This document shows, in pieces, positions 8,516 through 16,589 of a stretch of DNA of 35,569 nucleotides. Position numbers and translations under genes: made by a program. The notes under the pieces are model-generated. The model worked only from the letters and a program-made list of their open reading frames with translations. It was not told where the DNA came from and did not search any database. The stretch is taken from assembly GCF_008120935.1 (NCBI RefSeq), contig NZ_RDBO01000056.1, forward strand, positions 10,881-46,449, in the 5' to 3' direction. Source of the DNA: Streptomyces sp. sk2.1. GTDB lineage: Bacteria; Actinomycetota; Actinomycetes; Streptomycetales; Streptomycetaceae. Each line of letters begins with the position of its first letter. The stretch's first letter is position 1.

Positions 8516-9538
8516 TCAGCTGGACTCGCGGTGGATCGCCCCGGCGCGCAGCAGGTCGTGGTGCTCGGGGGTCCCGCCGGGCTGTCGCACCAGCCGGTCG
8601 ACGAGGTCCGCCAGCGGCTGTGCCGTGGCCAGTTCCAGGCGTACGGTGCTGAGGCGGGGCCGCAGCAGTCTGCCCAGCATCAGGTCGTCGGCGCCGACCA
8701 CGGCGGCCTCGCCCGGCACGTCGACGCCCGCGTCCTGAAGGGCGCGCATCAGGAGCATCGCGTACTCGTCGTTGTAGGCGAACACGGCGTCCAGGTCCAG
8801 GGCGTGCCAGCGGGCCGCGAGCCGGGCGGCCGCTTCCTCGTCGTACCGCAGCGGCAGCGGTTCGATCCGGGCGTCGCCACCCCGTGCGGCCTGTCTGGCT
8901 CCGGCCAGCCGGGGTTCGGAGAACGGGACGAGACCCGCCTCCTCCGGCATGACCACGCCGATGTTCCGCCGGCCGCGCTCCAGCAGGTGTCCGACCGCGC
9001 AGTTGCCGACCCTTCGCTGGTCCATGACCAGTGCGTGGGCGCCGGGTACCGGCTGCGGACCGAGGGTGATCACGGCTCGGGCCCCGGAGCGGCCGAGCAC
9101 GGATATGCCCTGCGGGGTGAGGGAGATCGTGCTGGGGGCGATGACGGCGACGGGGCGGAGTTCGGCCCAGGCGCGGGGCACGTCCTCGGGGGCGAGTCCG
9201 GTGCTGCCGTACTGGACCACGGTGTAGTCGAGGCGGCGCAGCCCGGATTCCAGTTCGTGGAAGAACCGGTGCTGGAGCGGGCCGGCCGGGAAGTTCGCGG
9301 TGGGCAGCAGCACCATGCGGGTGTGTCCGGCGCGCAGGCTGCGGGCGGCGGCGTGCGGCACGTAGCCCAGGTCGGTGGCCGCCTCCCTGACCCGGCGGCG
9401 GGTGGATTCGCTGATCCGTACGGTCGCGTTGTTGTTCAGCACGTACGACACGGTGGCCCGGGAGACACCTGCGAGCCGTGCGACGTCGGCGCTGGTGGGA
9501 ACGGGGCGTGGGGCGGGTTGGTTCGGTAACTGGCTCAT
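8516..9538 (-). CDS. LacI-family transcriptional regulator
   Basis: DNA-binding regulator of 340 aa. Residues about 16-50 form the LacI helix-turn-helix and hinge (TSADVARLAGVSRATVSYVL, then a SESTRRRV segment). The rest is a periplasmic-binding-protein-like effector domain with 'HALDLDAVFAYNDEYAMLLM' and 'VVGADDLMLGRLLRPRLSTV'. The ATG at 9538 is used because it places the helix-turn-helix close to the N-terminus; the open frame upstream is non-homologous and proline/arginine-rich. Codon 4 is TTA (9527-9529), the rare leucine codon read by the bldA tRNA. There is no sugar operon next to it, so its targets are unknown. It is divergent from the PemK-like gene. Confidence 0.88.
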   Translation of the reverse strand: MSQLPNQPAPRPVPTSADVARLAGVSRATVSYVLNNNATVRISESTRRRVREAATDLGYVPHAAARSLRAGHTRMVLLPTANFPAGPLQHRFFHELESGLRRLDYTVVQYGSTGLAPEDVPRAWAELRPVAVIAPSTISLTPQGISVLGRSGARAVITLGPQPVPGAHALVMDQRRVGNCAVGHLLERGRRNIGVVMPEEAGLVPFSEPRLAGARQAARGGDARIEPLPLRYDEEAAARLAARWHALDLDAVFAYNDEYAMLLMRALQDAGVDVPGEAAVVGADDLMLGRLLRPRLSTVRLELATAQPLADLVDRLVRQPGGTPEHHDLLRAGAIHRESS

Positions 9539-9695
9539 GGCGTCGGGCAGTCTTCCAGACCCGCGCGGCGGGTGTGCGGTCGGCCCGTCGGCGCCGGGCG
9601 GGGGCGCCGTGCGCCGGGTGGCCGCCGTCCGGCGCGCGACCCGGCCCACCGGCCCCTTTCCCCGTGACGGGCCGCGCAGGTCCTACGGTGTGGGG

Positions 9696-10163
9696 ATGAC
9701 CATCCAGCACCGTGACGACCGCGTCACCCACCCGGACGACTTCCCCGGCCGCACCGGCCCGGCCGCCACCCGTGAGGCCGACCCGCGCGACGTGGGCCCG
9801 GTCCGCACCTCGTACGCCCCCGACCGGGACGGCGACCCCGACCCCGGCGAGATCGTCTGGACCTGGGTTCCGTTCGAGGAGGGGGACGGGCGCGGCAAGG
9901 ACCGTCCGGTCCTGGTGGTGGCCCGTGAGGAGGCGGGCACCCTGCTCGCCGTGCAGCTGTCCAGCAAGCAGCACGACCGGGACCACGAGTGGGTGGCGCT
10001 GGGGGCCGGGCCGTGGGACGGCTCGGGCCGTCCGTCGTGGGCCGATCTGGACCGGGTCCTGCGGGTCCACGAGGACGGGATGCGGCGGGAGGCGTGCGCG
10101 CTGGACCGGAACAGGTTCGATCTGGTCGCCGGGCGGCTGCGGGAGCGCTACGGCTGGAGCTGA
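9696..10163 (+). CDS. PemK/MazF-like protein, no antitoxin adjacent
   Basis: Protein of 155 aa. After a charged, probably disordered N-terminal extension of about 45 residues comes a PemK/MazF-like core: 'PGEIVWTWVPFEEGDGRGKD' (residues 50-69), then 'RPVLVVAREE' and 'LLAVQLSSKQHDRD'. In that family the conserved Arg of the K-x-R-P-V-L-V segment and a downstream Ser/Thr take part in RNA cleavage; Arg70 and Ser89 are candidates here. No small antitoxin gene lies beside it, which makes a standard toxin-antitoxin role uncertain. A TACGGT -10-like hexamer ends 6 bases before the ATG, so it may be leaderless. It is convergent with the macrodomain gene. Confidence 0.7.
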   Translation: MTIQHRDDRVTHPDDFPGRTGPAATREADPRDVGPVRTSYAPDRDGDPDPGEIVWTWVPFEEGDGRGKDRPVLVVAREEAGTLLAVQLSSKQHDRDHEWVALGAGPWDGSGRPSWADLDRVLRVHEDGMRREACALDRNRFDLVAGRLRERYGWS

Positions 10164-10197
10164 TCCACCACCGGGACCGTTCTGCCGCCGGACCGGT

Positions 10198-11034
10198 CTA
10201 CGGCCGGGGCCGGTCACCGAACACACGATCGAAGGCGGCCCGGGTGGCGGATTCGGGGTTCCGGTCGAGGATGCCGAAGACGATCTGCTCGAAGTGCCCG
10301 GAGAACCTGCCGCCGTCCAGGAGCAGCGCCCGGAACGCACCGGCCACCTCCGCCGGGTCGTTGCGGAACACACCGCAGCCCCAGGCGCCCAGCACCAGTC
10401 TGCGGTACCCCCGCACCGCCGCCACCTCCAGCACCCGCTCGGCCCGGGAGGCGAGCGCGGCGGGGATGCGGTGGGCCTCCTCGGGGGCGCTGCTGCGGAT
10501 GACTCCGGCGTTGGGCGCCGGTGAGGTGAGGAAACCGACGGTGTACGGGGTGTCGAGCAGCGTGCCCCGGTCGTCGCGGAACACCGGTACGCCGGGTGAG
10601 TGGATCACCCGGTCGGTGTAGAAGGCGCTGCGTTCGGCGCGGTGGTGGGCGTAGTGGTCGGGCGCGCGCAGCAGGGTGGCGTACAGGGCGGAGCCGCGGC
10701 ACAGGGCCTCCTCCTGGGCCTGTGCGCCGTTGAGGTAGCCACCGCCGGGGTTGCGGGCGGAGGCGTAGTTCAGGACGGCGACCTTGCCGGGGCCCTCGGT
10801 GGTCATCCGGTGGGCCGCCCGCAGGCTGCTCTCGTCGGTGACCTCGACGACGGGCGTGCGGTCGGAGTCGAGCACCGCGACCGGCACCGGCTCCGGACCG
10901 TACAGCCTGGTTCCCGAGAGCGCGGCGGTCAGGGCGCGTTCGATGCTCACCTCCCGCCCGTCCCCGGTGCGGTAGCGGCCGGCCCGGACGATGGCCTCGG
11001 TCTCACGCGCGATGCCGCGCAGGCGGGCGCTCAT
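10198..11034 (-). CDS. Macrodomain protein, bacterial PARG-like (TIGR02452 type)
   Basis: Protein of 278 aa predicted to hydrolyse ADP-ribose linkages. It carries the poly(ADP-ribose) glycohydrolase signature GGG-x7-QEE (residues 97-109, 'GGGYLNGAQAQEE'), preceded by 'VAVLNYASARNP', which forms the ADP-ribose pocket, and followed by 'LVLGAWGCGVFRNDP', the typical macrodomain diphosphate-binding loop. The length fits the TIGR02452 family. The start at 11034 has GGGGGAG 5 bases upstream. It is divergent from egtA and convergent with the PemK-like gene, 34 bases away. No ADP-ribosyltransferase gene is visible nearby, so the substrate is unknown. Confidence 0.85.
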   Translation of the reverse strand: MSARLRGIARETEAIVRAGRYRTGDGREVSIERALTAALSGTRLYGPEPVPVAVLDSDRTPVVEVTDESSLRAAHRMTTEGPGKVAVLNYASARNPGGGYLNGAQAQEEALCRGSALYATLLRAPDHYAHHRAERSAFYTDRVIHSPGVPVFRDDRGTLLDTPYTVGFLTSPAPNAGVIRSSAPEEAHRIPAALASRAERVLEVAAVRGYRRLVLGAWGCGVFRNDPAEVAGAFRALLLDGGRFSGHFEQIVFGILDRNPESATRAAFDRVFGDRPRP

Positions 11035-11182
11035 CGGTACTCCCCCATGTGGTGCATACGGGGCATGCTCGTCGCCGCCGCGATGCGGGCGCAACCGGTT
11101 TTCCGGCGCGCGGGGGCGCCCTTGTGCGATCCATCCGCAGGGGTTTGGGTGGTACGGAGGCACTCGGAAAGGAGGCCCCGGC

Positions 11183-12502
11183 ATGTCGTCCGACACACCC
11201 GGAGAACACGGTCCGCCCGGCCAGTCCCCGCCCCTCGGCGAGGGCGAGGCGGAGGACTTACTGCGTTGCATCTGCTTCAAGACGGGCCCGCCCCGCAGGG
11301 TCGGTGTCGAACTCGAATGGCTCATTCACGACCGCGATCGACCCCGCGTCCCCGTCTCCCCCGACCGTCTCGACGCGGCGGCCGCCGCACTGCGGGCCCT
11401 GCCCCTGAACGCGGCGCTCACCTTCGAACCCGGCGGCCAGCTGGAACTCAGTTCGCTCCCCGCCGATTCCCTGATGGCGTGCATCGACGCCACCACCGTC
11501 GATCTCACCGCGGTGCGTGACGCCCTGGACCGGGCGGGCCTCGCCCCGGTGGGGCTGGGCGTCGACCCGTGGCACTCCCCGCGCCGGCTGCTGCGCGAAC
11601 CCCGTTACGACGCCATGGAGGCCGCCTTCGACCGGTCGGGGCCGGCCGGCCGCGCCATGATGTGCACCAGCGCGTCCGTCCAGGTCTGTCTGGACGCCGG
11701 TACGGAGGAGCCGGGGCCGCTCGGTCTCGAACGGCGCTGGCAGCTCTCCCATCTGCTGGGCGCGGTCCTGGTGGCGGTGTTCGCGAACTCGCCCTACCGG
11801 CTCGGCCGCCCGACGCCGTGGCGGTCCGCCCGGCAGTCGCTCTGGGCCGCTCTCGACCCCTGGCGTCCCCTGGCCCCGCCCGGCCTGCTGCCGCCGCGCG
11901 ACGCCTGGGCCGCGCACGTCCTGGACACGCCGGTGATGTGCATCCGGGACGACACGGGCCCCTGGGCCGTGCCGGACGGGCTGACGTTCCGCGACTGGAT
12001 CCGCACCGGCGCGCCGAGACCACCGGTGCGCGCGGATCTCGACTACCACATCAGCACGCTCTTCCCGCCGGTTCGCCCGCGCGGGCATCTGGAGCTCCGC
12101 ATGATCGACGCGCAGCACGGTGCGGACGGGTGGCTGGTGCCGCTCGCCGTCACCACCGCCCTGTTCGACGATCCGGAGGCCGCCGAGGCGGTGTACCGCG
12201 TCGTGGAACCGCTGGCCGGGGCGGCCGGGGCACGGCCCGCGCCGTGCAATCCGCTCTGGACGGCCGCCGCCCGCAGCGGTCTGGCCGATCCCGCGCTGCG
12301 GGAGGCGGCCACCGCCTGCTTCGGGATCGCGCTGGAGGCGCTGCCCCGGCTGGGGGTCACGAAGGACGTGCTGAAGACGGTGACCGGGTTCCACGACCGG
12401 TTCACCGCACGGGGCCGGTGTCCGGCCGACGATCTTCCCGAACTGCTCGCGCCGGGCTCACCCGACCGGCCGGGCCACTGTTCCGAGGGACTGCGTTCAT
12501 GA
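11183..12502 (+). CDS. egtA: Glutamate-cysteine ligase EgtA
   Basis: Cytosolic ATP-dependent ligase of 439 aa that joins glutamate and cysteine to give gamma-glutamylcysteine, the sulfur donor for ergothioneine. It shows the GCS2-like pattern with 'VGVELEWLIHD' near residue 40, 'LTFEPGGQLELSS' and 'LELRMIDAQ'. A GGAGG Shine-Dalgarno sequence lies just before the ATG at 11183. Codon 26 is TTA (11258-11260), so full expression may depend on the bldA tRNA and hence on development. Its stop overlaps the egtB start by four bases. The assignment is strengthened by the egtB-C-D genes that follow. Confidence 0.93.
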   Translation: MSSDTPGEHGPPGQSPPLGEGEAEDLLRCICFKTGPPRRVGVELEWLIHDRDRPRVPVSPDRLDAAAAALRALPLNAALTFEPGGQLELSSLPADSLMACIDATTVDLTAVRDALDRAGLAPVGLGVDPWHSPRRLLREPRYDAMEAAFDRSGPAGRAMMCTSASVQVCLDAGTEEPGPLGLERRWQLSHLLGAVLVAVFANSPYRLGRPTPWRSARQSLWAALDPWRPLAPPGLLPPRDAWAAHVLDTPVMCIRDDTGPWAVPDGLTFRDWIRTGAPRPPVRADLDYHISTLFPPVRPRGHLELRMIDAQHGADGWLVPLAVTTALFDDPEAAEAVYRVVEPLAGAAGARPAPCNPLWTAAARSGLADPALREAATACFGIALEALPRLGVTKDVLKTVTGFHDRFTARGRCPADDLPELLAPGSPDRPGHCSEGLRS

Positions 12503-13842
12503 CCGAATCCACCGCACCCACCGGGTCCGCCCCGCACGGGACGGACCCCGAACCGCTCCGGGAACGCGCCCTCGCCGCGCTGCTCACCGCGCGCAGACGC
12601 ACCGCACTGCTCACCGACAGCGTGGACGACCGCGAACTGACGGCCCAGCACTCGCCGTTGATGTCCCCGCTGGTCTGGGACCTCGCGCACATCGGCAACC
12701 AGGAGGAGTTGTGGCTGCTGCGCGGGGTGGCCGGACGGAGCGCGATGCGTCCGGAGATCGACGGGCTGTACGACGCCTTCGAGCATCCCCGGGCGACGCG
12801 TCCGTCGCTGCCCTTGCTGGCCCCCGCCGAGGCCCGTTCGTACGCCGCCGAGGTGCGCGGCCGGGCGCTGGACGTGCTCGACGGGACCGAACTGGACGAC
12901 GCCCGGCCGCTGGTGCGGTCCGGCTTCGCCTTCGGCATGATCGCCCAGCACGAACAGCAGCACGACGAAACGATGCTGATCACCCATCAGCTGCGGTCCG
13001 GGCCGGCCGTGCTGACCGCGCCGGTCCCGCCCGCACCCACCGACGCCGCGGATCTCGCGGCGGAGGTCCTGGTCCCGGGCGGCCCGTTCACCATGGGCAC
13101 GTCCACCGAGCCGTGGGCGCTGGACAACGAGCGGCCGGCGCACGTGCGGGAGGTGCCGGACTTCTTCATCGACACGGCGCCGGTCACCTGCGGCGCGTAC
13201 CGGGAGTTCATCGAGGACGGCGGCTACACCGAGCGGCGCTGGTGGGCGCCGGAGGGGTGGGCGATGGTCCGTGCGCACGAACTGGCGGCCCCGCTGTTCT
13301 GGCACCGGGACGCCGGGCAGTGGCTGCGCCGCCGTTTCGGCGTCACCGAAGTGGTGCCCCGGGACGAGCCGGTGGTCCACGTGAGCTGGTACGAGGCCGA
13401 CGCGTTCGCCCGCTGGGCGGGGCGCCGGCTGCCCTCGGAGGCGGAGTGGGAGAAGGCCGCGCGCCACGACCCGGTGTCGGGGCGTTCGCGGCGCTATCCC
13501 TGGGGGGACGAGGACCCGACCCCCGAGCGGGCGAACCTGGGGCAGCGCCATCTGCGGCCCGCTCCCGCGGGGGCGTACGCCGCGGGCCGGTCGCCGCTCG
13601 GCGTGGGGCAGTTGATCGGTGACGTGTGGGAGTGGACGTCGAGCGACTTCCTGCCCCACCCCGGTTTCGTGGCGTTCCCGTACCGCGAGTACTCCGAGGT
13701 GTTCTTCGGCCCCGCCCACAAGGTGCTGCGCGGCGGTTCGTTCGCCGTGGACCCGGTGGCGTGCCGGGGGACGTTCCGCAACTGGGACCTGCCGGTGCGG
13801 CGCCAGATCTTCTCCGGTTTCCGTACTGCCAGGGATGCGTGA
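12499..13842 (+). CDS. egtB: Ergothioneine sulfoxide synthase EgtB
   Basis: Non-haem iron enzyme of 447 aa that couples hercynine with gamma-glutamylcysteine and oxygen to make the sulfoxide intermediate. The N-terminal DinB-like domain holds the likely iron-binding histidines: His64 in 'DLAHIGNQEELWLLR', and His151 and His155 in 'HEQQHDETM'. The C-terminal half is a formylglycine-generating-enzyme-like fold with 'VPGGPFTMGT', 'VSWYEADAFARWAGRRLPSE' and 'GDVWEWTSSDF', ending 'VLRGGSFAVDP' and 'FRNWDLPVRRQIFSGFR'. A GAGGGA site precedes the ATG, and the gene overlaps both neighbours. A 72-bp internal piece (13646-13717) recurs inverted at 17318-17389. Confidence 0.95.
   Translation: MTESTAPTGSAPHGTDPEPLRERALAALLTARRRTALLTDSVDDRELTAQHSPLMSPLVWDLAHIGNQEELWLLRGVAGRSAMRPEIDGLYDAFEHPRATRPSLPLLAPAEARSYAAEVRGRALDVLDGTELDDARPLVRSGFAFGMIAQHEQQHDETMLITHQLRSGPAVLTAPVPPAPTDAADLAAEVLVPGGPFTMGTSTEPWALDNERPAHVREVPDFFIDTAPVTCGAYREFIEDGGYTERRWWAPEGWAMVRAHELAAPLFWHRDAGQWLRRRFGVTEVVPRDEPVVHVSWYEADAFARWAGRRLPSEAEWEKAARHDPVSGRSRRYPWGDEDPTPERANLGQRHLRPAPAGAYAAGRSPLGVGQLIGDVWEWTSSDFLPHPGFVAFPYREYSEVFFGPAHKVLRGGSFAVDPVACRGTFRNWDLPVRRQIFSGFRTARDA
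13646..13717 (+). repeat. 72-bp egtB segment, source copy of an inverted duplication
   Basis: These 72 bases inside egtB are repeated without a mismatch, in reverse orientation, at 17318-17389. Here they encode an in-frame part of the C-terminal domain (FLPHPGFVAFPYREYSEVFF and adjoining residues), so this copy is clearly the original. Confidence 0.95.
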
Positions 13843-14597
13843 TGTGCCGTCATATTGCTTACCTGGGGCCGTCGGTGGCCCTGGGGGAAGTGCTGACCGA
13901 GCCGCCCCACTCACTCGTGCGCCAGTCCTGGGCGCCGCGCCTGCAGCGGTACGGGACCGTCAACGCGGACGGTTTCGGCGTCGGCTGGTACGCGGAGGGC
14001 GATCCGGTGCCGGGCCGCTACCGGCGGCCGGGTCCGGTCTGGGGCGACCGTACGTTCGCCGACCTGGCCAGGGTGGTGCGCAGCACGGCGCTGCTCGCCG
14101 CCGTCCGGGACGCCACCGAGGCGGGCGACGACGGTGAGGCCGCGGCCGCGCCGTTCGCCGCCGGGCGGCTGTTGTTCAGCCACAACGGCGCGGTGCGGGG
14201 CTGGCCCCTCTCGGTGGCCCCGCTCGCCGCCGCGCTGCCGCCGGCCGAACTGCTCGCCCTCGCCGCCCGTTGCGACTCGGCCCTGGTCTGGGCCCTGGTG
14301 AGGCGCCGGCTGGCCGACGGCGACGACCTGCCGCAGGCCGTCGCCGACACGGTGCTCGACGTGGCCGCCGCGGCACCGGAGTCCCGGCTGAACCTGCTGG
14401 TCACCGACGGCACCACGATCGTGGCGACGACCTGGGGCGACACCCTGTCGTACCTCTCCGGGCCCGGCCCGCGCACGGTCGTGGCCTCGGAACCGTACGA
14501 CGACGATCCGCGCTGGCGCACCGTGGCCGACCGCACGCTGCTGACGGCGACCCGTACCGACGTCCTGCTGACCCCGCTCAAGGAGCCCCTTGCGTGA
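13842..14597 (+). CDS. egtC: Gamma-glutamyl hercynylcysteine sulfoxide amidohydrolase EgtC
   Basis: Class-II glutamine-amidotransferase-type (Ntn) hydrolase of 251 aa that removes glutamate from the EgtB product. The sequence begins MCRHIAYLG, so Cys2 becomes the N-terminal nucleophile after Met removal, as the family requires. Further family features are 'NADGFGVGWYAEG' and 'LLFSHNGAVRGW'. The ATG overlaps the egtB stop by one base and the egtC stop overlaps the egtD GTG by four bases, giving tight translational coupling. The start is fixed by the catalytic Cys2. Confidence 0.94.
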   Translation: MCRHIAYLGPSVALGEVLTEPPHSLVRQSWAPRLQRYGTVNADGFGVGWYAEGDPVPGRYRRPGPVWGDRTFADLARVVRSTALLAAVRDATEAGDDGEAAAAPFAAGRLLFSHNGAVRGWPLSVAPLAAALPPAELLALAARCDSALVWALVRRRLADGDDLPQAVADTVLDVAAAAPESRLNLLVTDGTTIVATTWGDTLSYLSGPGPRTVVASEPYDDDPRWRTVADRTLLTATRTDVLLTPLKEPLA

Positions 14598-15571
14598 GTC
14601 CCTTCCTGCTGACCCGTACCCTGCCGGTGGACGCGACGGACGCGGCGCTGCGCGCCGATGTCCTGCACGGTCTGTCCCGGCATCCGAAGACCCTGCCGCC
14701 CAAGTGGTTCTACGACGCGCGCGGCAGCGAACTGTTCGAGGAGATCACCCGGCTCCCGGAGTACTACCCGACCCGTGCCGAGCGCGAGATCCTGGTCGAC
14801 CGCTCCGGGGAGATCGCCGCGGCGTCCGGGGCCCGGACCCTGATCGAGTTGGGGTCGGGGTCGTCGGAGAAGACCCGGCACCTGCTGGACGCGCTGCCCG
14901 GGCTGCACAGTTACGTACCGGTCGACGTGAGCGAGAGCGCGCTGCGCGGCGCCGCCGGGGCGCTGCTCACCGAGCGGCCCGAGCTGTCCGTGCACGCCCT
15001 GGTCGCGGATTTCACGGGGGGTCTCGCGCTGCCGGGCACTCCGGGGCCGCGGCTGGTGGCGTTCCTGGGCGGGACGATCGGCAATCTGCTTCCCGAGGAG
15101 CGCGCGGTGTTCCTGCGGTCGGTGCGGTCGCTGCTCTCCCCCGGTGACGCGCTGCTGCTCGGCACGGACCTGGTGAAGGACGAGGAGGTGCTGGTCGCCG
15201 CGTACGACGACGCGGCGGGGGTGACGGCGGAGTTCAACCGGAACGTGCTGCGGGTCGTGAACCGCGAGCTGGGCGCGGACTTCGATCCGGCCGGTTTCGA
15301 CCATGTGGCGCGCTGGGATCCGGAGCGGGAGTGGATCGAGATGCGGCTGCGGGCCCGGGAGGCGCACAGCGTGAAGATCCCGGAGCTGGATCTGGTGGTG
15401 TCCTTCGAGGCGGGTGAGGAGTTGCGCACGGAGGTGTCGGCCAAGTTCCGCCGGGAGGGTGTCCGGGCGGAACTCGCCGCGGCCGGTCTGCGCCTGGACC
15501 GGTGGTGGACGGATTCGGCGGGCCGGTTCGCGCTCTCGTCGTCGACGGTGGTCCGGGAGCCCGCCGGGTGA
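14594..15571 (+). CDS. egtD: Histidine N-alpha-methyltransferase EgtD
   Basis: SAM-dependent methyltransferase of 325 aa that trimethylates histidine to hercynine, the first step of the ergothioneine pathway. It has the family motif 'PKWFYDARGSELFEEIT' (residues about 36-52), 'LPEYYPTRAE', which includes a tyrosine expected to bind histidine, the SAM-binding 'LIELGSGSSEKT' (83-94), and 'FLGGTIGNL'. The GTG at 14594 has AAGGAG 8 bases upstream. The gene ends 16 bases from the convergent acyltransferase gene. With this gene the cluster lacks only EgtE, the PLP-dependent C-S lyase of the last step. Confidence 0.95.
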   Translation: MSPFLLTRTLPVDATDAALRADVLHGLSRHPKTLPPKWFYDARGSELFEEITRLPEYYPTRAEREILVDRSGEIAAASGARTLIELGSGSSEKTRHLLDALPGLHSYVPVDVSESALRGAAGALLTERPELSVHALVADFTGGLALPGTPGPRLVAFLGGTIGNLLPEERAVFLRSVRSLLSPGDALLLGTDLVKDEEVLVAAYDDAAGVTAEFNRNVLRVVNRELGADFDPAGFDHVARWDPEREWIEMRLRAREAHSVKIPELDLVVSFEAGEELRTEVSAKFRREGVRAELAAAGLRLDRWWTDSAGRFALSSSTVVREPAG

Positions 15572-15587
15572 TCCCGCGTCCGCCCGG

Positions 15588-16589
15588 TCAGGGGCCGCCC
15601 GACAGGTCCCGGGCGAGCCGGGCCAGGGCGCGGCGGTCGGTCGGGCCGTTCGCCGGGATCGGCGGCAGGACGCTGATCTCGGCGGTCAGACCGGCCGCCG
15701 TCACCACCCGCCACAGCGAGGCGACGAGCGGATCGTCGCCGACGAACGCGGCCGCGCCGGTGTGTTCCGGCGGGGCCGCGCCCCGGTGGCCGGCCGGGTG
15801 GCCGCCCGCCGGGGCCCGACCGGCTCTCCCGGCCGGTGCGGTGCGGTAGGTGATGCGTACCGGGCGGACCGTGGCGCCGACGTCGATCGCCGCCTGGAAG
15901 GCGGCGGGCGAGAACCGGCCGCCCGGTCCGTGCCCGCACCACGTGGTGCCCTCCGGGAAGACGACCACGCGCGACCCGCCGCGCAGGGCCGCCGCGATGT
16001 CGCGCACGGTCGTGGGCAGGGCGCGCAGCCGGTCGCGTTCCACGAAGAGCGTGCCGCCGAGGACGGCGAGCGGGCCGAGCAGCGGCCAGTCGCGTATCTC
16101 GCGCTTGGCCAGCATCCGGCCGGGGAACACCGCCGCGACGAGCGGGATGTCCAGCCAGGAGATGTGGTTGGCGACGACGAGCGTGCCCGGTGGGGCGGCT
16201 GCCGCGCCGGGCGGCCCCGGTGGGCGGGGCCGCCCGGCGGCCGGTCGTGACGGTCCCGGGGCCGTTCCGGTGGGATGTGACGGGCCCGGAGACGTTCCGG
16301 TGGGGTATGACGGGGTGTCGGGGGCCTTTCCTCCGGTGGGTTCCGGCAGGCCGGTGATCCGTACGCGTACCCCGAAGGCGCGCACGACACCGTACGCCCA
16401 GCGCCGGATCAGCCACTGCCGCCGGGCCGGGCCGAGCATCAGCACGAAGGGGGCGGCGAGTGCCCCGGCCAGGACGACGGCGCCCCCGGTGAGCAGCAGG
16501 CCGGCGGCGGCCGGGCGGCCGCGTGTGCGGCCGTGGTGGGTGGCGCAGTCGCCCGGGGTGCAGGGTGCGGTGGGCAGCCAGGGGTTCAT
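15588..16589 (-). CDS. PlsC-type acyltransferase (OlsA-like)
   Basis: Membrane-associated O-acyltransferase of 333 aa that probably adds an acyl chain to a lyso-lipid. One hydrophobic helix lies at about residues 31-53. The catalytic NHxxxxD motif is NHISWLD (His142, Asp147), and the acceptor-binding FPEGT is at 211-215. Between helix and catalytic motif (about 84-135) is a proline/threonine/glycine-rich insert built partly from a 10-residue repeat (PTGT(S/A)PGPS(H/R)). The start at 16589 overlaps the GNAT gene stop by four bases. A PlsC protein coupled to an OlsB-like GNAT suggests ornithine-lipid synthesis: the GNAT makes lyso-ornithine lipid and this enzyme completes it. That pathway role is inferred. 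Confidence 0.8.
   Translation of the reverse strand: MNPWLPTAPCTPGDCATHHGRTRGRPAAAGLLLTGGAVVLAGALAAPFVLMLGPARRQWLIRRWAYGVVRAFGVRVRITGLPEPTGGKAPDTPSYPTGTSPGPSHPTGTAPGPSRPAAGRPRPPGPPGAAAAPPGTLVVANHISWLDIPLVAAVFPGRMLAKREIRDWPLLGPLAVLGGTLFVERDRLRALPTTVRDIAAALRGGSRVVVFPEGTTWCGHGPGGRFSPAAFQAAIDVGATVRPVRITYRTAPAGRAGRAPAGGHPAGHRGAAPPEHTGAAAFVGDDPLVASLWRVVTAAGLTAEISVLPPIPANGPTDRRALARLARDLSGGP
16248..16307. repeat. Imperfect 30-bp tandem repeat in acyltransferase gene
   Basis: Two 30-base units (16248-16277 and 16278-16307), with a decayed third behind them, encode the 10-residue proline-rich repeat of the acyltransferase. The period is a multiple of three, so copy-number changes would keep the frame. 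Confidence 0.75.
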
